Position numbers and translations under genes: made by a program. A stretch of DNA of 64,000 bases from contig ML664161.1 of NCBI GenBank assembly GCA_007570785.1, positions 1,301,658-1,365,657 on the forward strand. The letters run 5' to 3'. Positions 47,130-58,574 of this stretch are shown here, piece by piece (the stretch's first letter is position 1; every line of letters begins with the position of its first letter). The stretch is from Antilocapra americana. Lineage: Eukaryota > Chordata > Mammalia > Artiodactyla > Antilocapridae. A model generated the notes under the pieces. That model saw nothing but the letters and a program-made list of their open reading frames with translations. It had not been told where the DNA came from and ran no database searches.

Positions 47130-49295
47130 AAATGCATAATTCAGTTTCCATCAATCTAATATCTATCTTATTTAGACACTTATTTCATTCCAACTTGCAC
47201 TTAGGCAGAATTAGTTGACCTGAAGATCTCCCTCCTTTCTCTGACAATGTACATGATCTGTATAATCCCATTTCTCTTGTCTGTAAACTAGATCACTGAA
47301 TATGATGGGTATCACTCCTATGATTCTACTCCCTTATATGGCAAAGGGATTTTCCAGATATAATCAGTTGACTCTGAGTTAGTCAAAAGATTCTTCCAAA
47401 TGGATTTGACCTAATAAGGTGAGCCCTTGAAAGATATGAGAGGCTTTCTTGGGGAAGAGATTCAAATTAAGGGCTTGACTTATCAATCAGTAAATATTAG
47501 AGATCTTAGAATACGTTAGATTATAACTTCTCAAAAAGACTTTAGAGATTGTTAGAACCCTATGAAACTTCAAATATCACCTCATCCAACTCATTAGCTT
47601 TGTAAATGAAAAACAATACTACCTCCTAAGTGATCAAAACTATACTCTTCTGATAATAAGTAAGTTATAGAGTATAGATAAAGATTCAAGACTTATGATT
47701 TACCACACAGAACAATCTCTGCTACCTTCTTCTACACCTGATGAGAACAGTTGGCTTAAACAGGCAAAAGGAGAACCACAGGCTTCTGGATGGGTTCATT
47801 ATAGCAGATGATGAAAATAGTCTACAACAAATTATAGTAACTATGCCTTCAGAGAAGCAAAGAGTTGTCTGGATTGAAACAGAAATTAATTAATTTACAG
47901 ATGGATGAAAAGATCAGTTAGTACTGCTTGTTTTTTGATCAGTTTCTCAGCTGAAAACATTTTTTTCCCCTAAGTGAAAAAAGTTGGCTTAGGCTTTTAA
48001 AGTCTAAAAATATTAAAAAGCATTTCCATTCAGAAATGTCAAATAAAGAATGGTGTTAAATTTAATAGTATTGAGTGGTCAAGATACCTCAAAAACAAAA
48101 CAACAACAACAAAAAACAACACTGAAACAGGGGAGATTTGAAGGAGATAGAAGGAGTTAGCACTTCAAAAAATGAATAATTTTAAAATTAGCATTTCTTT
48201 CCTACAAATGGAGTTAGAGAACAGAAGGCAGATGCTGTCTGATTAACTCAGATTGTGCTAAAGGAGGATGTCATTTGTTACTCCAATGTACAGGAACTGC
48301 ATAAAGCAGTCATAACTGGAGCATATTCTCTTTGTCTGTGCCATGTTAATCACCATTACTTCTTTTTCTGATCACTCCAGAATGAAAAGTTACAGGTGTT
48401 AAGGGAATGGGGCAAACATAAAAAAGAGAATTACGCTCCAGATTGTATTCTTTTCTACAAATGAAGTGAACAGAAATGAAACTTTACAGTTTTGTAAATA
48501 AATGAAGTTATAGCTATCTCCATGTTAGTCACATGCTAATAAAATAAATAAATCATGAAGGGAATGCCCATGTTTACTTCATTCTCAACTTTTTCTCAGA
48601 AGACTTGAAGTTTAAGAGAAATGCAAGACAGCTCTTTCTGTTTCAGCATTGTTTTTGGAATTTTATTACTTTTTACTGGAGGACTATATTAAATTTGGAC
48701 TCATACTAACCGTGGTATTTCAGGAAATAATTTTTGCATTAACTCAGTGTGATTCAGAATACTTGAGTTTCCAGTTGACTAGAGAATACATTGGAAAATC
48801 AGCTGGATATAAGCTTCATTTTAAGCTTATCTTATGTTCTCTTAAAATGAAGATATGCCTTTTCTATTAAAAACAATAATTTAAACCTTTTTACGTACAA
48901 GGCTAAGATTTAAAATGAATTTCAAAGGTTGTTCTCATGCCTGCTTTTAAAGAAACCTAACTGTCGCTCTTTGTCTTTCACTAATTAGAAAACTCCATGT
49001 GATGTGAGTTACTGTGTATAATGACACAATTTTCATTACCCTGCTAGTTAATCAAACGCAAAGAAAACATGTGCTGATCTTTACTTTTATAGCAAACTGA
49101 AAATGATTTGCACCCACTTAAAATTTACCCCATTTACCACATTAAGATTTGTGGCACACCTGACTATCTCAGAGGAAGTTATCTCTCTCAGACTCTCTTT
49201 CACTTATGACAGAGATGTGGCATGCCAGGCATGATTTTTAGGATGAATATATGTCTTCCCAGGCACACACCAACAGCATATAGGTGTACAGACAG
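47128..49295. other. Unique stretch with possible old repeat pieces
   Basis: About 47290-47460 ('tgatgggtatcactcctatg', 'ttatatggcaaagggatttt', 'gacctaataaggtgagccct') looks like an old LTR-type repeat related in style to the one at 18.1 kb. About 47549-47680 faintly resembles an old SINE. The rest, to 49295, has no recognised repeat and no supported gene. Confidence 0.4.
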
Positions 49296-49800
49296 ATTCT
49301 TTTTTTTTTTCTGACTATAATTGCTTTACAATGTTGCATTAATTTCTGCTGTGCAACAATGTGAATCAACTATATGTAATTAACGGGCTTCTCTGGTGGC
49401 TCAGGCGGTAAGGAATCCGCCTGCAATGCGGGAGACCTGGGTTCAGTCCCTGGGTTGGGAAGATCCCCTGGAGGAGGGCATGGCAACCCACTCCAGTATT
49501 CTTGCCTAGAGAATCCCGAAGGACAGGGAAGCCTGGCCAACTGCAGTCCATGGGGTAGGGTCACAAAGAGTCAGACAGGACTGAGCCACTTAGCACAACA
49601 CATATTGCCTCCCACTTGAACCTCCCTCCCACCCGTCTAGGTCAGTAGAGAGCACAGAACTGAGCTCTCTGTGCTATGTGGAAGCTTTTCACCAGCTAAT
49701 TATTTTACACATGGTAGTATATATATACATATATACATATATATATGTGTGTGTGTCAATACTACTTTCCCAATTCATCCCACCCTCCTTTCCCTCTTAT
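49296..49800 (-). mobile_element. Artiodactyl L1 3' end, antisense, split by Bov-tA
   Basis: The left piece ('ataattgctttacaatgttg', 'gtgcaacaatgtgaatcaac') and the right piece from about 49603 ('cctcccacttgaacctccct', 'ttttacacatggtagtatat', 'caattcatcccaccctcctt') follow the artiodactyl L1 3' UTR order in reverse. A Bov-tA separates them. An expanded TA/TG stretch lies at 49720-49757. Confidence 0.85.
49385..49602 (+). mobile_element. Bov-tA SINE, sense, well preserved
   Basis: 'gggcttctctggtggctcag', 'cgcctgcaatgcgggagacc', 'agatcccctggaggagggca' and 'acaaagagtcagacaggact' are close to consensus, making this one of the least diverged SINEs in the window. It retains CpG sites (GGCGG, CCGCC, TGCGGG), another sign of relative youth. 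Nested in the L1 above. Confidence 0.94.
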
Positions 49801-50789
49801 AGCCCTGATCAGAGATATTCCAGGCTCTAAAGAAAGAAGACTGACATTAGCCAACTTTGCATATAATTTTTCTGTTCTTGATGCTTTTTACATCTTTCCT
49901 TCCTGTGTGAGTTTGTGTCCTATGCTCAAATGGCCCCTACTCACATAGCATATAACATCAGTGAAGACTAGTGGAATTGTGCAAGGCAAGAGGCTGTGTT
50001 GCTTTGAGGCCACTGTTTCTTTTATTTAATGGAATAAACACTAATTTTGAAGTCAGAAAATTATGAGGTTTCCTTATTGTATGTACATATCTTAACATGA
50101 TATTTTAAGCACACACAAACATGAATGCACAACAATATTGCCTATTTTGGTTTTACTATTATATCCTATATGCATATTGCTATTTTGCATATTAGAGATA
50201 TTAGATATCTCTGAATAAGTAAATTATAAAAGCCATGTGTGTACATGGTAAAATAAAAAATCACAGTTTACAAGAATATGAAGGAAAGTAAGAGATCTCC
50301 CTTTTTCCCATTCTTTACTCTGTATTTTTTAGAGGCAAACACTTTAATAACTTTCTAATTATTTCTTATTCTATTTATCTCAGCAACTGCAAATGTTTTC
50401 TATCACCTCTATTTCTGAATTAATTTGCTTAAAAATTATCAACATTTTTTGGATGAATGAGTTCACCAAAAAATCCCTTCCAGTCCTCATATCTGTAATT
50501 AAAATAGGCTTTGAAGTCATAATTACTGATATGAAAACTCAGCATCACATTTTACTGACTTTTACTTTTGTTTTTGTATTTTTTTGCCTAGGACGGTTCA
50601 ATTTCCTCAGTATATGACCTGCCTCTCATCACCCATCCCACAGAGGGCTCTGACTTTATATACAGTTTAATCAGTTTACTTTCTGCCACTGCCAAATAAC
50701 TTTTACTTGAGAATTAGACCAGTACTTGGATGCAGTCTCTCTGTTCTTTATTTTTCATTATGCTTGGGTATATAGATAATATTTAAAAA

Positions 50790-51235
50790 GATGTCAGTTA
50801 ACCAGGTTTTGTAGATGATGTTTCTTTCTTCTCTTGAAGAATTCTAGGGTCATCTCTTTCTTCTTAGTGTTAGAAAAATTCACCATTATGTTTCTAGACA
50901 TATGGGGCATTTTTACATTTATTATATTAGGCTTTAGAGAACTGTTTATGAAAATTTGGATCTTCTACCCACTCTTGAAATGTGCTGTTTTTTTTTTTCC
51001 TTTACTATACCCACAGTAGTTTCCCTCTATGTGTTCTTCAAACATTTAATATCTCGTTAGAAATCTTTGTCTGAAATATTTTTTGGATACCCACAATTAG
51101 ATGTTAGTCACCTTGTGTTTACTCTCTGTGACTTATTTTTCCATAGCTTCCTATTCCAGATTTTAACGTTATATTTTGAAATATATCATCCAATTTTATG
51201 TTTACTTTGACAATGAAATTTTAAGTCTAAAAGGG
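50790..51235 (-). mobile_element. Probable very old L1 3' region, antisense
   Basis: 'caccattatgtttctagaca', 'ggatcttctacccactcttg', 'ctctatgtgttcttcaaaca' and 'gtgacttatttttccatagc' echo the reversed 3' part of old L1M elements. Sequence from about 50240 ('gaggcaaacactttaataac') may belong to it too. No clear boundaries. Confidence 0.4.
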
Positions 51236-53928
51236 TTTTTCATGATTTTTTTAAATTTATTTTTGAGTATATGAATTGATTTACTTTGCTTTTTAAATGA
51301 TTTCTCTTATCTGATGATACCTATCATGTAAATCAAAGTTCATAAAAAATGACAAATTTAAAATGTGTGTGGCAAACTAATCAGACTTGCTTGTCTGGAA
51401 TAATACAAGGAGAGAAGATGACTGACAAACGGATTAAAAAAGTCTTCAAAATACAGTTCTGTGCTATGTAATAGTGCCTGCTTTATCTAAACCTACAAAT
51501 GAGTAACAGTTGCAGTCCTTCTGTTTATCTATTACTAGAAAATCTCTCTTATGTTGGCAAGTCACACATGTAGAAAGGTATATATTTTCCAGTTTTCTAA
51601 TTCTGTCTCTAAAGTTTTTTCTGTAAATATTACAACATTCTTAATCATTATTTATTAAAAAAAACTGGGATAGAAATAACGTAGTGCCAATACATTAATA
51701 CTAACAGATATATTTTACATAAACTTTCTCCTTATTAATGTAATTTGTGTTTATTTTAGATTGAAATAAATGTGAATATGCTTTGTAATAGAAGAAAAAT
51801 TTAAGACTTGCATGTGAAATTATTTTCAGATTCCTCTCAAAAAATGCATAGATTTATTTGTATGTAACCTGATAAAAGATACATTCTGTGCTTGAAAGTC
51901 ATTTAAAACACGAAGCAGAATGGCAATTCACACTAATCCACTAATGTGTATCCCAGTGATAATTAATTCAACTTTTTGCAGAGATTCCAGAAACTAATTT
52001 ACTATATTGTGAAGGCTTGTTTAAGAAAAGGCTTTAACATCCTCTCTCAAATCCACATCCTTGGGTATCCCCAGTGAATAAATATAAGCTATGATTTATT
52101 TGGAAGGTTATTTTTTTCTTAGGATTATAGATTAATTCTAAAAATATTCACAATTTTCATTAAAAATTCTGAATCAGTTAGGAGTCTCTAACCCAGGAAT
52201 AAAAGGAACATTAATTTTCCACAAAAACATTTTCTGCTCAAATTTCATATTGTAAAACATTAAAGAGAATCAAATTAGTTATAGAAGAATAATTAACAAA
52301 CATGTCTCTGCTTAATTTATTAACTCAATTAGTATGTGCTAGCATCATAGGATACCTGAAATATTGGTATTTTTAGAATCAAAAGGCCAAGGGAAATTAA
52401 AAAGTTGCACAGTTCTTTCTATAAGAAAAATACCACAGAAATGAAATTTTCCTGCAACATGTAAAATAACTCTTACTAAGAATCTATAAATCTCTTTGGG
52501 AAACTATTTTGCCAGAGATAACTTTTGTTTTTCTTTCTGTGCTTGTCACAAAATTTAATTTTTTTTAACAATCACACACACAAAAAAACCTTCGTCTTTC
52601 AATCAGTAAATATAAGTTGACATTGTTATTTGCTCTTCCTTATAAAAACAACATAAAAAGCAAGAATAGGTAGGTCAACTTTTATGATAATCTTTTTTTC
52701 AATATACCTATTAAGCATTTTATGTCAATGGCAGTATATAAGCCTAATGGAATTTTCAGATTAACACATTTCCTAGACTTCAAGACTTAGCAGGGGAAAT
52801 GCATATGCAAACTCACAATTATGCAAAATAGAATAAAACAAATGCATAATGAGTGTACAAAGTGGTACAGATGTGATAAGGGAGTTATAAAATATGTGGC
52901 AATTTTAAAAATAATATATTCATAAAAGATATGTATAAACACATCCCAGTTAAATAATAGGAACAGAAACTTAAATATGTCCACAAATACACATATTTCA
53001 TTAGCAAGTATGCCTTTGGCCAACAGAAAAATTCATAATGAAGAGTCCTAGGTTGAGAATACTAGCAGCAGTTAGAGTTCAGATTTGAACCCTTATATAT
53101 ATATATCAGACCAGATCTACCAGATCTGTCCTGAAGCTTAATTAAAATGAAATCAGGAATATGATTAGAAACATCAGAAGTATTACAATAAAATAATTAA
53201 AATAACCAAAGATGTAACTTCTATTTAAGGAGAAAAGCCAGGCTCAACTACGATGCAAGTATTATGAATGAGAACAGTGCCTGGCACTTGACTGCAGAGC
53301 TAGATTAGAAACTGGTAGAAATGAGGTACATCCAATGAACTTACAGAAATTCCCTCTCATCAGCTCTGAGCTATGGTCCTGGTGGCCATGATTTTACTTT
53401 CCCAGTTATATAGTGACTTTCCCCCATCATGAAAGCTTCCTACAATATCTCATGGGTTTTCACCATGAGAGAAGATGTCACCCACAGAATGTTTTCATTT
53501 TGTTGTTTTGTACAACTTATATATATAATTCATAGTTTGAAAATGTAGAGTATTTGCTCCATTTTTCTGAATTTGCAATACTTTACATGACACATGATGT
53601 GATACATGTAAACTACCTTGTGAACTCTGAAAGTATATATAATTTTGACTTTCTGTTATTTGTTTTTACCAGAGGAAAGAAGTTGTAGATACTTAGGAGG
53701 TGTTAGAACATGGCTGTAGTTAAAATGGTCACTGTTTCCCTCTGGCCTACATAGCACACAGCCAATATTCCACAAGTTTTACCTTGCTTAAAGTAGTAAG
53801 TCACCACACAAGAAAAATAGACCTCTTACACAGTCAGATCACTGAAACAGCCACAATAACATTTGTTACTAGAGAAAGAGTTTATCCTTTTTTTTGAAGA
53901 CAGATCAAGATGAAATATAGGTCACACT
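51236..53928. other. 2.7-kb AT-rich stretch without recognised repeats
   Basis: No SINE, LINE or supported gene. Short TA tracts occur near 53093-53106 and 53517-53526. The 78-codon minus-strand frame at 52787-53023 is hydrophobic because of T-rich composition and is not called. Confidence 0.5.
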
Positions 53929-53939
53929 ACAATCATAAT

Positions 53940-54089
53940 AGCACGAAATGGTTGGATTGCATCACCAACTCAATTAACATGTGTTTGAGCAAACTCCAGG
54001 AGATAGCGAAGGACAGAGAAGCCTGGTGTGCTGAGGTCCATGGGATAGCAAAAGAGTTGAACAAGACTTAGTGGCTAAATAACAACAAC
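53940..54089 (+). mobile_element. BovB 3' terminal fragment, sense, with 11-bp TSD
   Basis: About 150 bp of the BovB end: 'atggttggattgcatcacca', 'gagcaaactccaggagatag', 'gaagcctggtgtgctgaggt', 'agtggctaaataacaacaac'. ACAATCATAAT at 53929-53939 and 54090-54100 is a perfect 11-bp duplication. The tail is AACAAC-type, unlike the CTGAA-type of the copies at 24.3 and 31.4 kb. Confidence 0.94.
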
Positions 54090-54147
54090 ACAATCATAAT
54101 TGTGAATTTTGGGAGAAAAGTAACAGGTTGAAAAGGAAATAAATACT

Positions 54148-54153
<6 letters not shown>

Positions 54154-54201
<48 letters not shown>
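54154..54201. repeat. (TG)n microsatellite, about 24 units
   Basis: An uninterrupted array between a BovB fragment and a Bov-tA, likely length-polymorphic. Confidence 0.97.
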
Positions 54202-54202
<1 letters not shown>

Positions 54203-54210
54203 ATATGTGT

Positions 54211-54428
54211 GCTGTGCTCAGGCACTTTAGTTGTGTCTGACTCTTTGTGATCCCATGGACTATAGCCTGCCAGGTTCCTCTGTCCATGGGATTCTCCAGG
54301 CAAGAATACTGGAGTGGGTTGCCATGCCTTCCTCCAGGGGATCTTCCCAAGGCAAGGATCAAACCCAGGTGTCTTATGTCTACTTCATTGGCAGGTAGGT
54401 TCTTTATCATCCTGAGCCACCTGGGAAG
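54211..54428 (-). mobile_element. Bov-tA SINE, antisense
   Basis: 'gctcaggcactttagttgtg', 'ctctttgtgatcccatggac', 'gggttgccatgccttcctcc' and 'atcatcctgagccacctggg' show a near full-length copy directly beside the (TG)n array. Frames running through both are repeat read-through. Confidence 0.92.
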
Positions 54429-54878
54429 CAAGCAACTAGGAGAAAATATTTTGAATAGAACTAAGGAGTTTTAATTGTCTAAAAAGTAACAAAAGCAGAC
54501 AGGTGTTAAGGTAGATACTATTTCAATATTTTTTTATAGTCAGATAAAATTGCATACAATTGCATTTCTTTCTCTTTGTACTTCCTACATCCAAAATAAT
54601 GACACAAAGAATAGCTGGACTTAAAAACTAACCATTAACAAAGCAGAATGTAATAAAAAGTGATATCCAAATATTTAAACTGTGATATCCACAAGTTGAC
54701 ATCAGGTTGATGACATCAAGAAGTGACACAGATTGGTAGTTACCTACCAAGAATCCATGATATCCTTTTCACAGAATAGAATAATTTCTGTGAAGTAGCT
54801 GTCAATTTAGGGGCTACATTTCCTAGCACTCTTGCACAATGGGGAGGCTACCAGATTATTTCTTGTCAGTGGAATGTG

Positions 54879-55556
54879 GTGTTGTTCAGTCACTGAGTTG
54901 TGTCCAACTGTTTATGACCCCATGGACTGCAGCATGCCTTGGCCTTCCTGTCCCTTTTTACCTACCGGAGTCAGCTCAAACTCATGTCCATTGAGTCAGT
55001 GATGCCATCCAACCATCTCGTCCTCTGTCATCCACTTCTCCTCCTGCCTTCAATCTTTCCCAGCATCAGGGTCTTTTCCAATGAATTGGCTCTTCATAGC
55101 CAGTGGCCAAATTATTGTAGCCTTAGCATCAGTCCTTCCAATGACTATTCAGGGTTGATTTCATTTAGCATTGACTAGTTTGAATTCCTTTCAGCCAAGG
55201 GTCTCTCAGGAGTCTTCTCCAGCACCACAATTCAAAAGAATCAATTCATCAGCGTTTAAGCTTCTTGACGTTACAACTCTCATATCGGTACTGGAAAAAC
55301 CATAGCTTTGACTATTTGGTCCTTTATTGGCAAAGAAATGTCTCTGCTTTTCAATACATTGTCTAGGTTTTGCATAGTCCACCACCCCCCCCCCCCACAA
55401 GGAGCTAGTGTCTTTTAATTTCATGGCTGCAGTCACTATCCACGGTGATTTTGGAGCCCAGTAAAATAAAGTCTGTCACTGTTTCCATTTTTTCCCCATC
55501 TATTTGCCATGAAATGATGGGACTGGATGACATGATCTTAGTTTTTTGAATATTGC
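54879..55556 (-). mobile_element. BovB 3' region, antisense, with short TSD
   Basis: It begins 'tgttgttcagtcactgagtt', then 'ccatggactgcagcatgcct', 'cagcatcagggtcttttcca', 'ttttaatttcatggctgcag' and 'tgccatgaaatgatgggact'. AATGTG flanks it (54873-54878, 55557-55562). Inside is a C12 run at 55385-55396 that is not part of the family consensus as I know it. Frames are broken. Confidence 0.93.
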
Positions 55557-55562
55557 AATGTG

Positions 55563-58435
55563 AGTTGAAGTACTATGTGTCTCTGTCATTCCTGGGCTCA
55601 TTTTTTTGCTGTTGTATTGCTCCTGTTGTTGTGTTCTGTGTTTTTGTAGAAGTAGATGTGCCTTCCTCCAGCCTTTTTTTAAATTCCTTTTACACTTGTA
55701 TGCAGAGAACTCAAGACTTATAGGCTGGGTAGCACAGAATGTAAAGAATTCTTACATTACCCCAGGGAAGAAAAGTCTCTTGCCAATCAGGAACACACTC
55801 AATAATTTAAGTAGACAAGAATTAACATTCTATTTGTTGAACATCTAAAACATAGGACTTTTGGTTTGCAATACATCAATTACTAATATTTTTCCATTCA
55901 TCCTTAATAGTCCAACTGCTGTCTGAACTGCTCATTAATTCCTTCATAGCTATTTGGGTTCAAGTGGATGTCCTCCCAGTGAAATTCTCTAAAATTATTG
56001 TCTAGTACACTTATTTAAGTATATAGTCGAGATTATTTTATGTGTGTGTGCAATGTAAAGAGAAAAATAAAACCGTGGTGTTTAAAATTCAACAGAAGGA
56101 CCAGTTTAATAGAAATAAGAGTTTTGCAACTGAGAGCAATTAGAGCTAAGACTTGAAATGTGAATGGACTTTATTGTACATAGACTAACTTACTGGTAAT
56201 AAAACATTGTATAATTTTCAATATGGAAATAGTGTAAGGAATTCAAGTTATGAGCTGAATATATAGTTAGCATATACGGAATGGACTGAAGAAGAGAAAA
56301 ACACATGTATGTGTTTATGTAGATGGATGGATGGATAGACAAGTATGTTCCTACCCAGAATGCTTTTTATATGTTTTTTCTTTAGATTATTTTATAACTC
56401 TTATATCACTTTTATAAAGGACACAGGATTTGATGATATGCTGGTTTTAGAGTAGATTTGTAATCAATGCTCATAGAATTAGAAGGAATATATTGTTAAA
56501 TACTTTTAAGAAATTATTCTCTTGATTATGTGTGGAACCATCGGATTTTCTCTGTAAAGATCCAATAGGAATCACATAGCTGGGTGCACACAAAAGCAAT
56601 ACAGATGATCATGCATTAAACTGAACAATTAAAGATTTTTGCCTAGAATGCTTATACTACCTACATTAACCACTATAGACTTATTTTTATAACACAATTG
56701 AATTATCTAATAACACTAACATAATCAATATAATGGGTGAAATGTGGGTTAATTTGAACATGAAATGATTTGTTTCCTATGATCAGGATTAAATTGAGGC
56801 ATTTGAGTGGTGATTCAATTGACAAAATACTCACAAACAAAATTTTAAAATGCAAATGCACAGACATCAAATGTAAATCTTAAAGAATATTTATTACTTT
56901 CTAATATGAGTGTAGGTATACTTGTTTTATCATTTGATTTTTATTCATTATATCTAATGTCTGCTTTAGAGTTTAACATACTCTGTAAATCTATTTTTTA
57001 AAATACACTTTCTGTGTATTGTACTAAACCGAAAGTTTATAAAAACACATATACCCACATATAGTCATGTGTTCATAAATATTAATAGCTTATATATATA
57101 ATAAATATACACACATATTCAGCACATGTATTTATCCTTGCTTTGGAACTCAAAATCGAATGCATAAGACAGAGCACATGTAAAGGATATAAAGACAGCA
57201 AAGGGGGTCAATTCATCCAAGGCTCATCATAAGAAAGTGTATCCAACACATGCGGAAATGTTACAGCAGTGATATCAAGGGGTAGGGATGACCCAGAATA
57301 GAGGGTTTGCATTTTAAACATGGAAATCTAAGTGGAAAATAAGATAAGCCAGCTTCTGAAGGTCTGATAACCTGATGTTACTGAACAGGGAACCATATGA
57401 CCCTTTGAGGCAGGAATTAAAGTAAGGGAAAGTAGGCATAGGGATTGCTGGGTTTAATGTGTTTACATGAGTGTCCTGGGAATCAGAGAGCAGATATAAT
57501 AAACAGGAGGTGGTAGTCAGTTATTGGAGATGAAAGTTTTAAGTGTGAGACTACTTTGAATGATGGCAAGATCCATGGTATGTCTATTGTTACATATCTT
57601 CGAATATAGAAACAGTATGGTTGAAGTTAATGGACTGGTTTCAGTGACACCCAAGATGAAGAATATGTCCCCGAAGCACCTGATTTTTACCTGATGTAAT
57701 GACATAATTATCAGTAACATTCTCTTTCACTCTCAAATTTTACTAATTTGAATATAACTCATAAAATCATCTTAACTCTGACCCAGTAGATAAACTAAAA
57801 AGACTAGATGGAATGGACTGGAATTCTTTAGGATAAAGGATAAGAGAAAGAATGGAAGAGAATAAGCTAATGTTTTGAACAGGAACTGAATAAGGACTTT
57901 TCCATGAGGGAAAAGAAGTAACAATTTGGAAGCCATCCAAAATTTTCCTGTATTTCTCCTCAGCAGAGCTGTCTAGACACTAGCCTGATTTATTCCATCA
58001 TCTTGTGCATGCCCTATACTTCATTATGCATTTTACATGTACCATGCCCCTGACGGAAATACTTTTGTTCTCTTCCCCTTCTTCAGAACAATTCTCTCAA
58101 CTGTTCAAAGCCTAGTTTCAAAATGATCTCAATAAAATACCTTGAAGTAATAGGAATAATAGTAATGCAAACTGTGAATTGAGAAGGCTGCAACAAAAAT
58201 TTAATTTTTGTTGGTCTGGTCTTGCAGAATATACACCAGATCCTGGTGAACTTCTAGGAAGTTTATAGTCCCCAGTAACTTAAAAACTGCAAAACTAGTC
58301 TGGCGAGGCATATTTGATACTAATAATCAGTCTGAAAGGTAAATGTCAGTTCAGGTCAATATTGAGATGTGTTTAATCATGCATACTCAGCTTTTACCCT
58401 TTGATCAAGTAGTAGAAATTCCACTTGCAATGTGT
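55563..58435. other. 2.9-kb AT-rich stretch, mostly unique
   Basis: About 57930-58140 ('tacttttgttctcttcccct', 'ctgttcaaagcctagtttca') could be a faint L2 3' remnant in sense. A short GATG/GATA run lies at about 56321-56338. No gene is supported. Confidence 0.45.
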
Positions 58436-58444
58436 GAATTGCTA

Positions 58445-58565
58445 CATAGCATGCTTAATCAGTCATGTCTGACTCTTCACAACCCCACAGACTATAGCCT
58501 GCCAAGCTCATCTGTCCATGGAATTTTCCAAGCAAGAATACTGGAGTGAGGTGCCATTTCCTCCA
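58445..58565 (-). mobile_element. 5'-truncated Bov-tA SINE, antisense, with 9-bp TSD
   Basis: Only the 3' half is present: 'catgcttaatcagtcatgtc', 'agactatagcctgccaagct', 'caagaatactggagtgaggt'. GAATTGCTA at 58436-58444 and 58566-58574 brackets it. The truncation is therefore original to the insertion, not a later deletion. Confidence 0.92.
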
Positions 58566-58574
58566 GAATTGCTA

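Noticed and set aside
47549..47680. Old SINE (MIR-like) copy
   Set aside because: Only scattered words match and the order of landmarks is incomplete.
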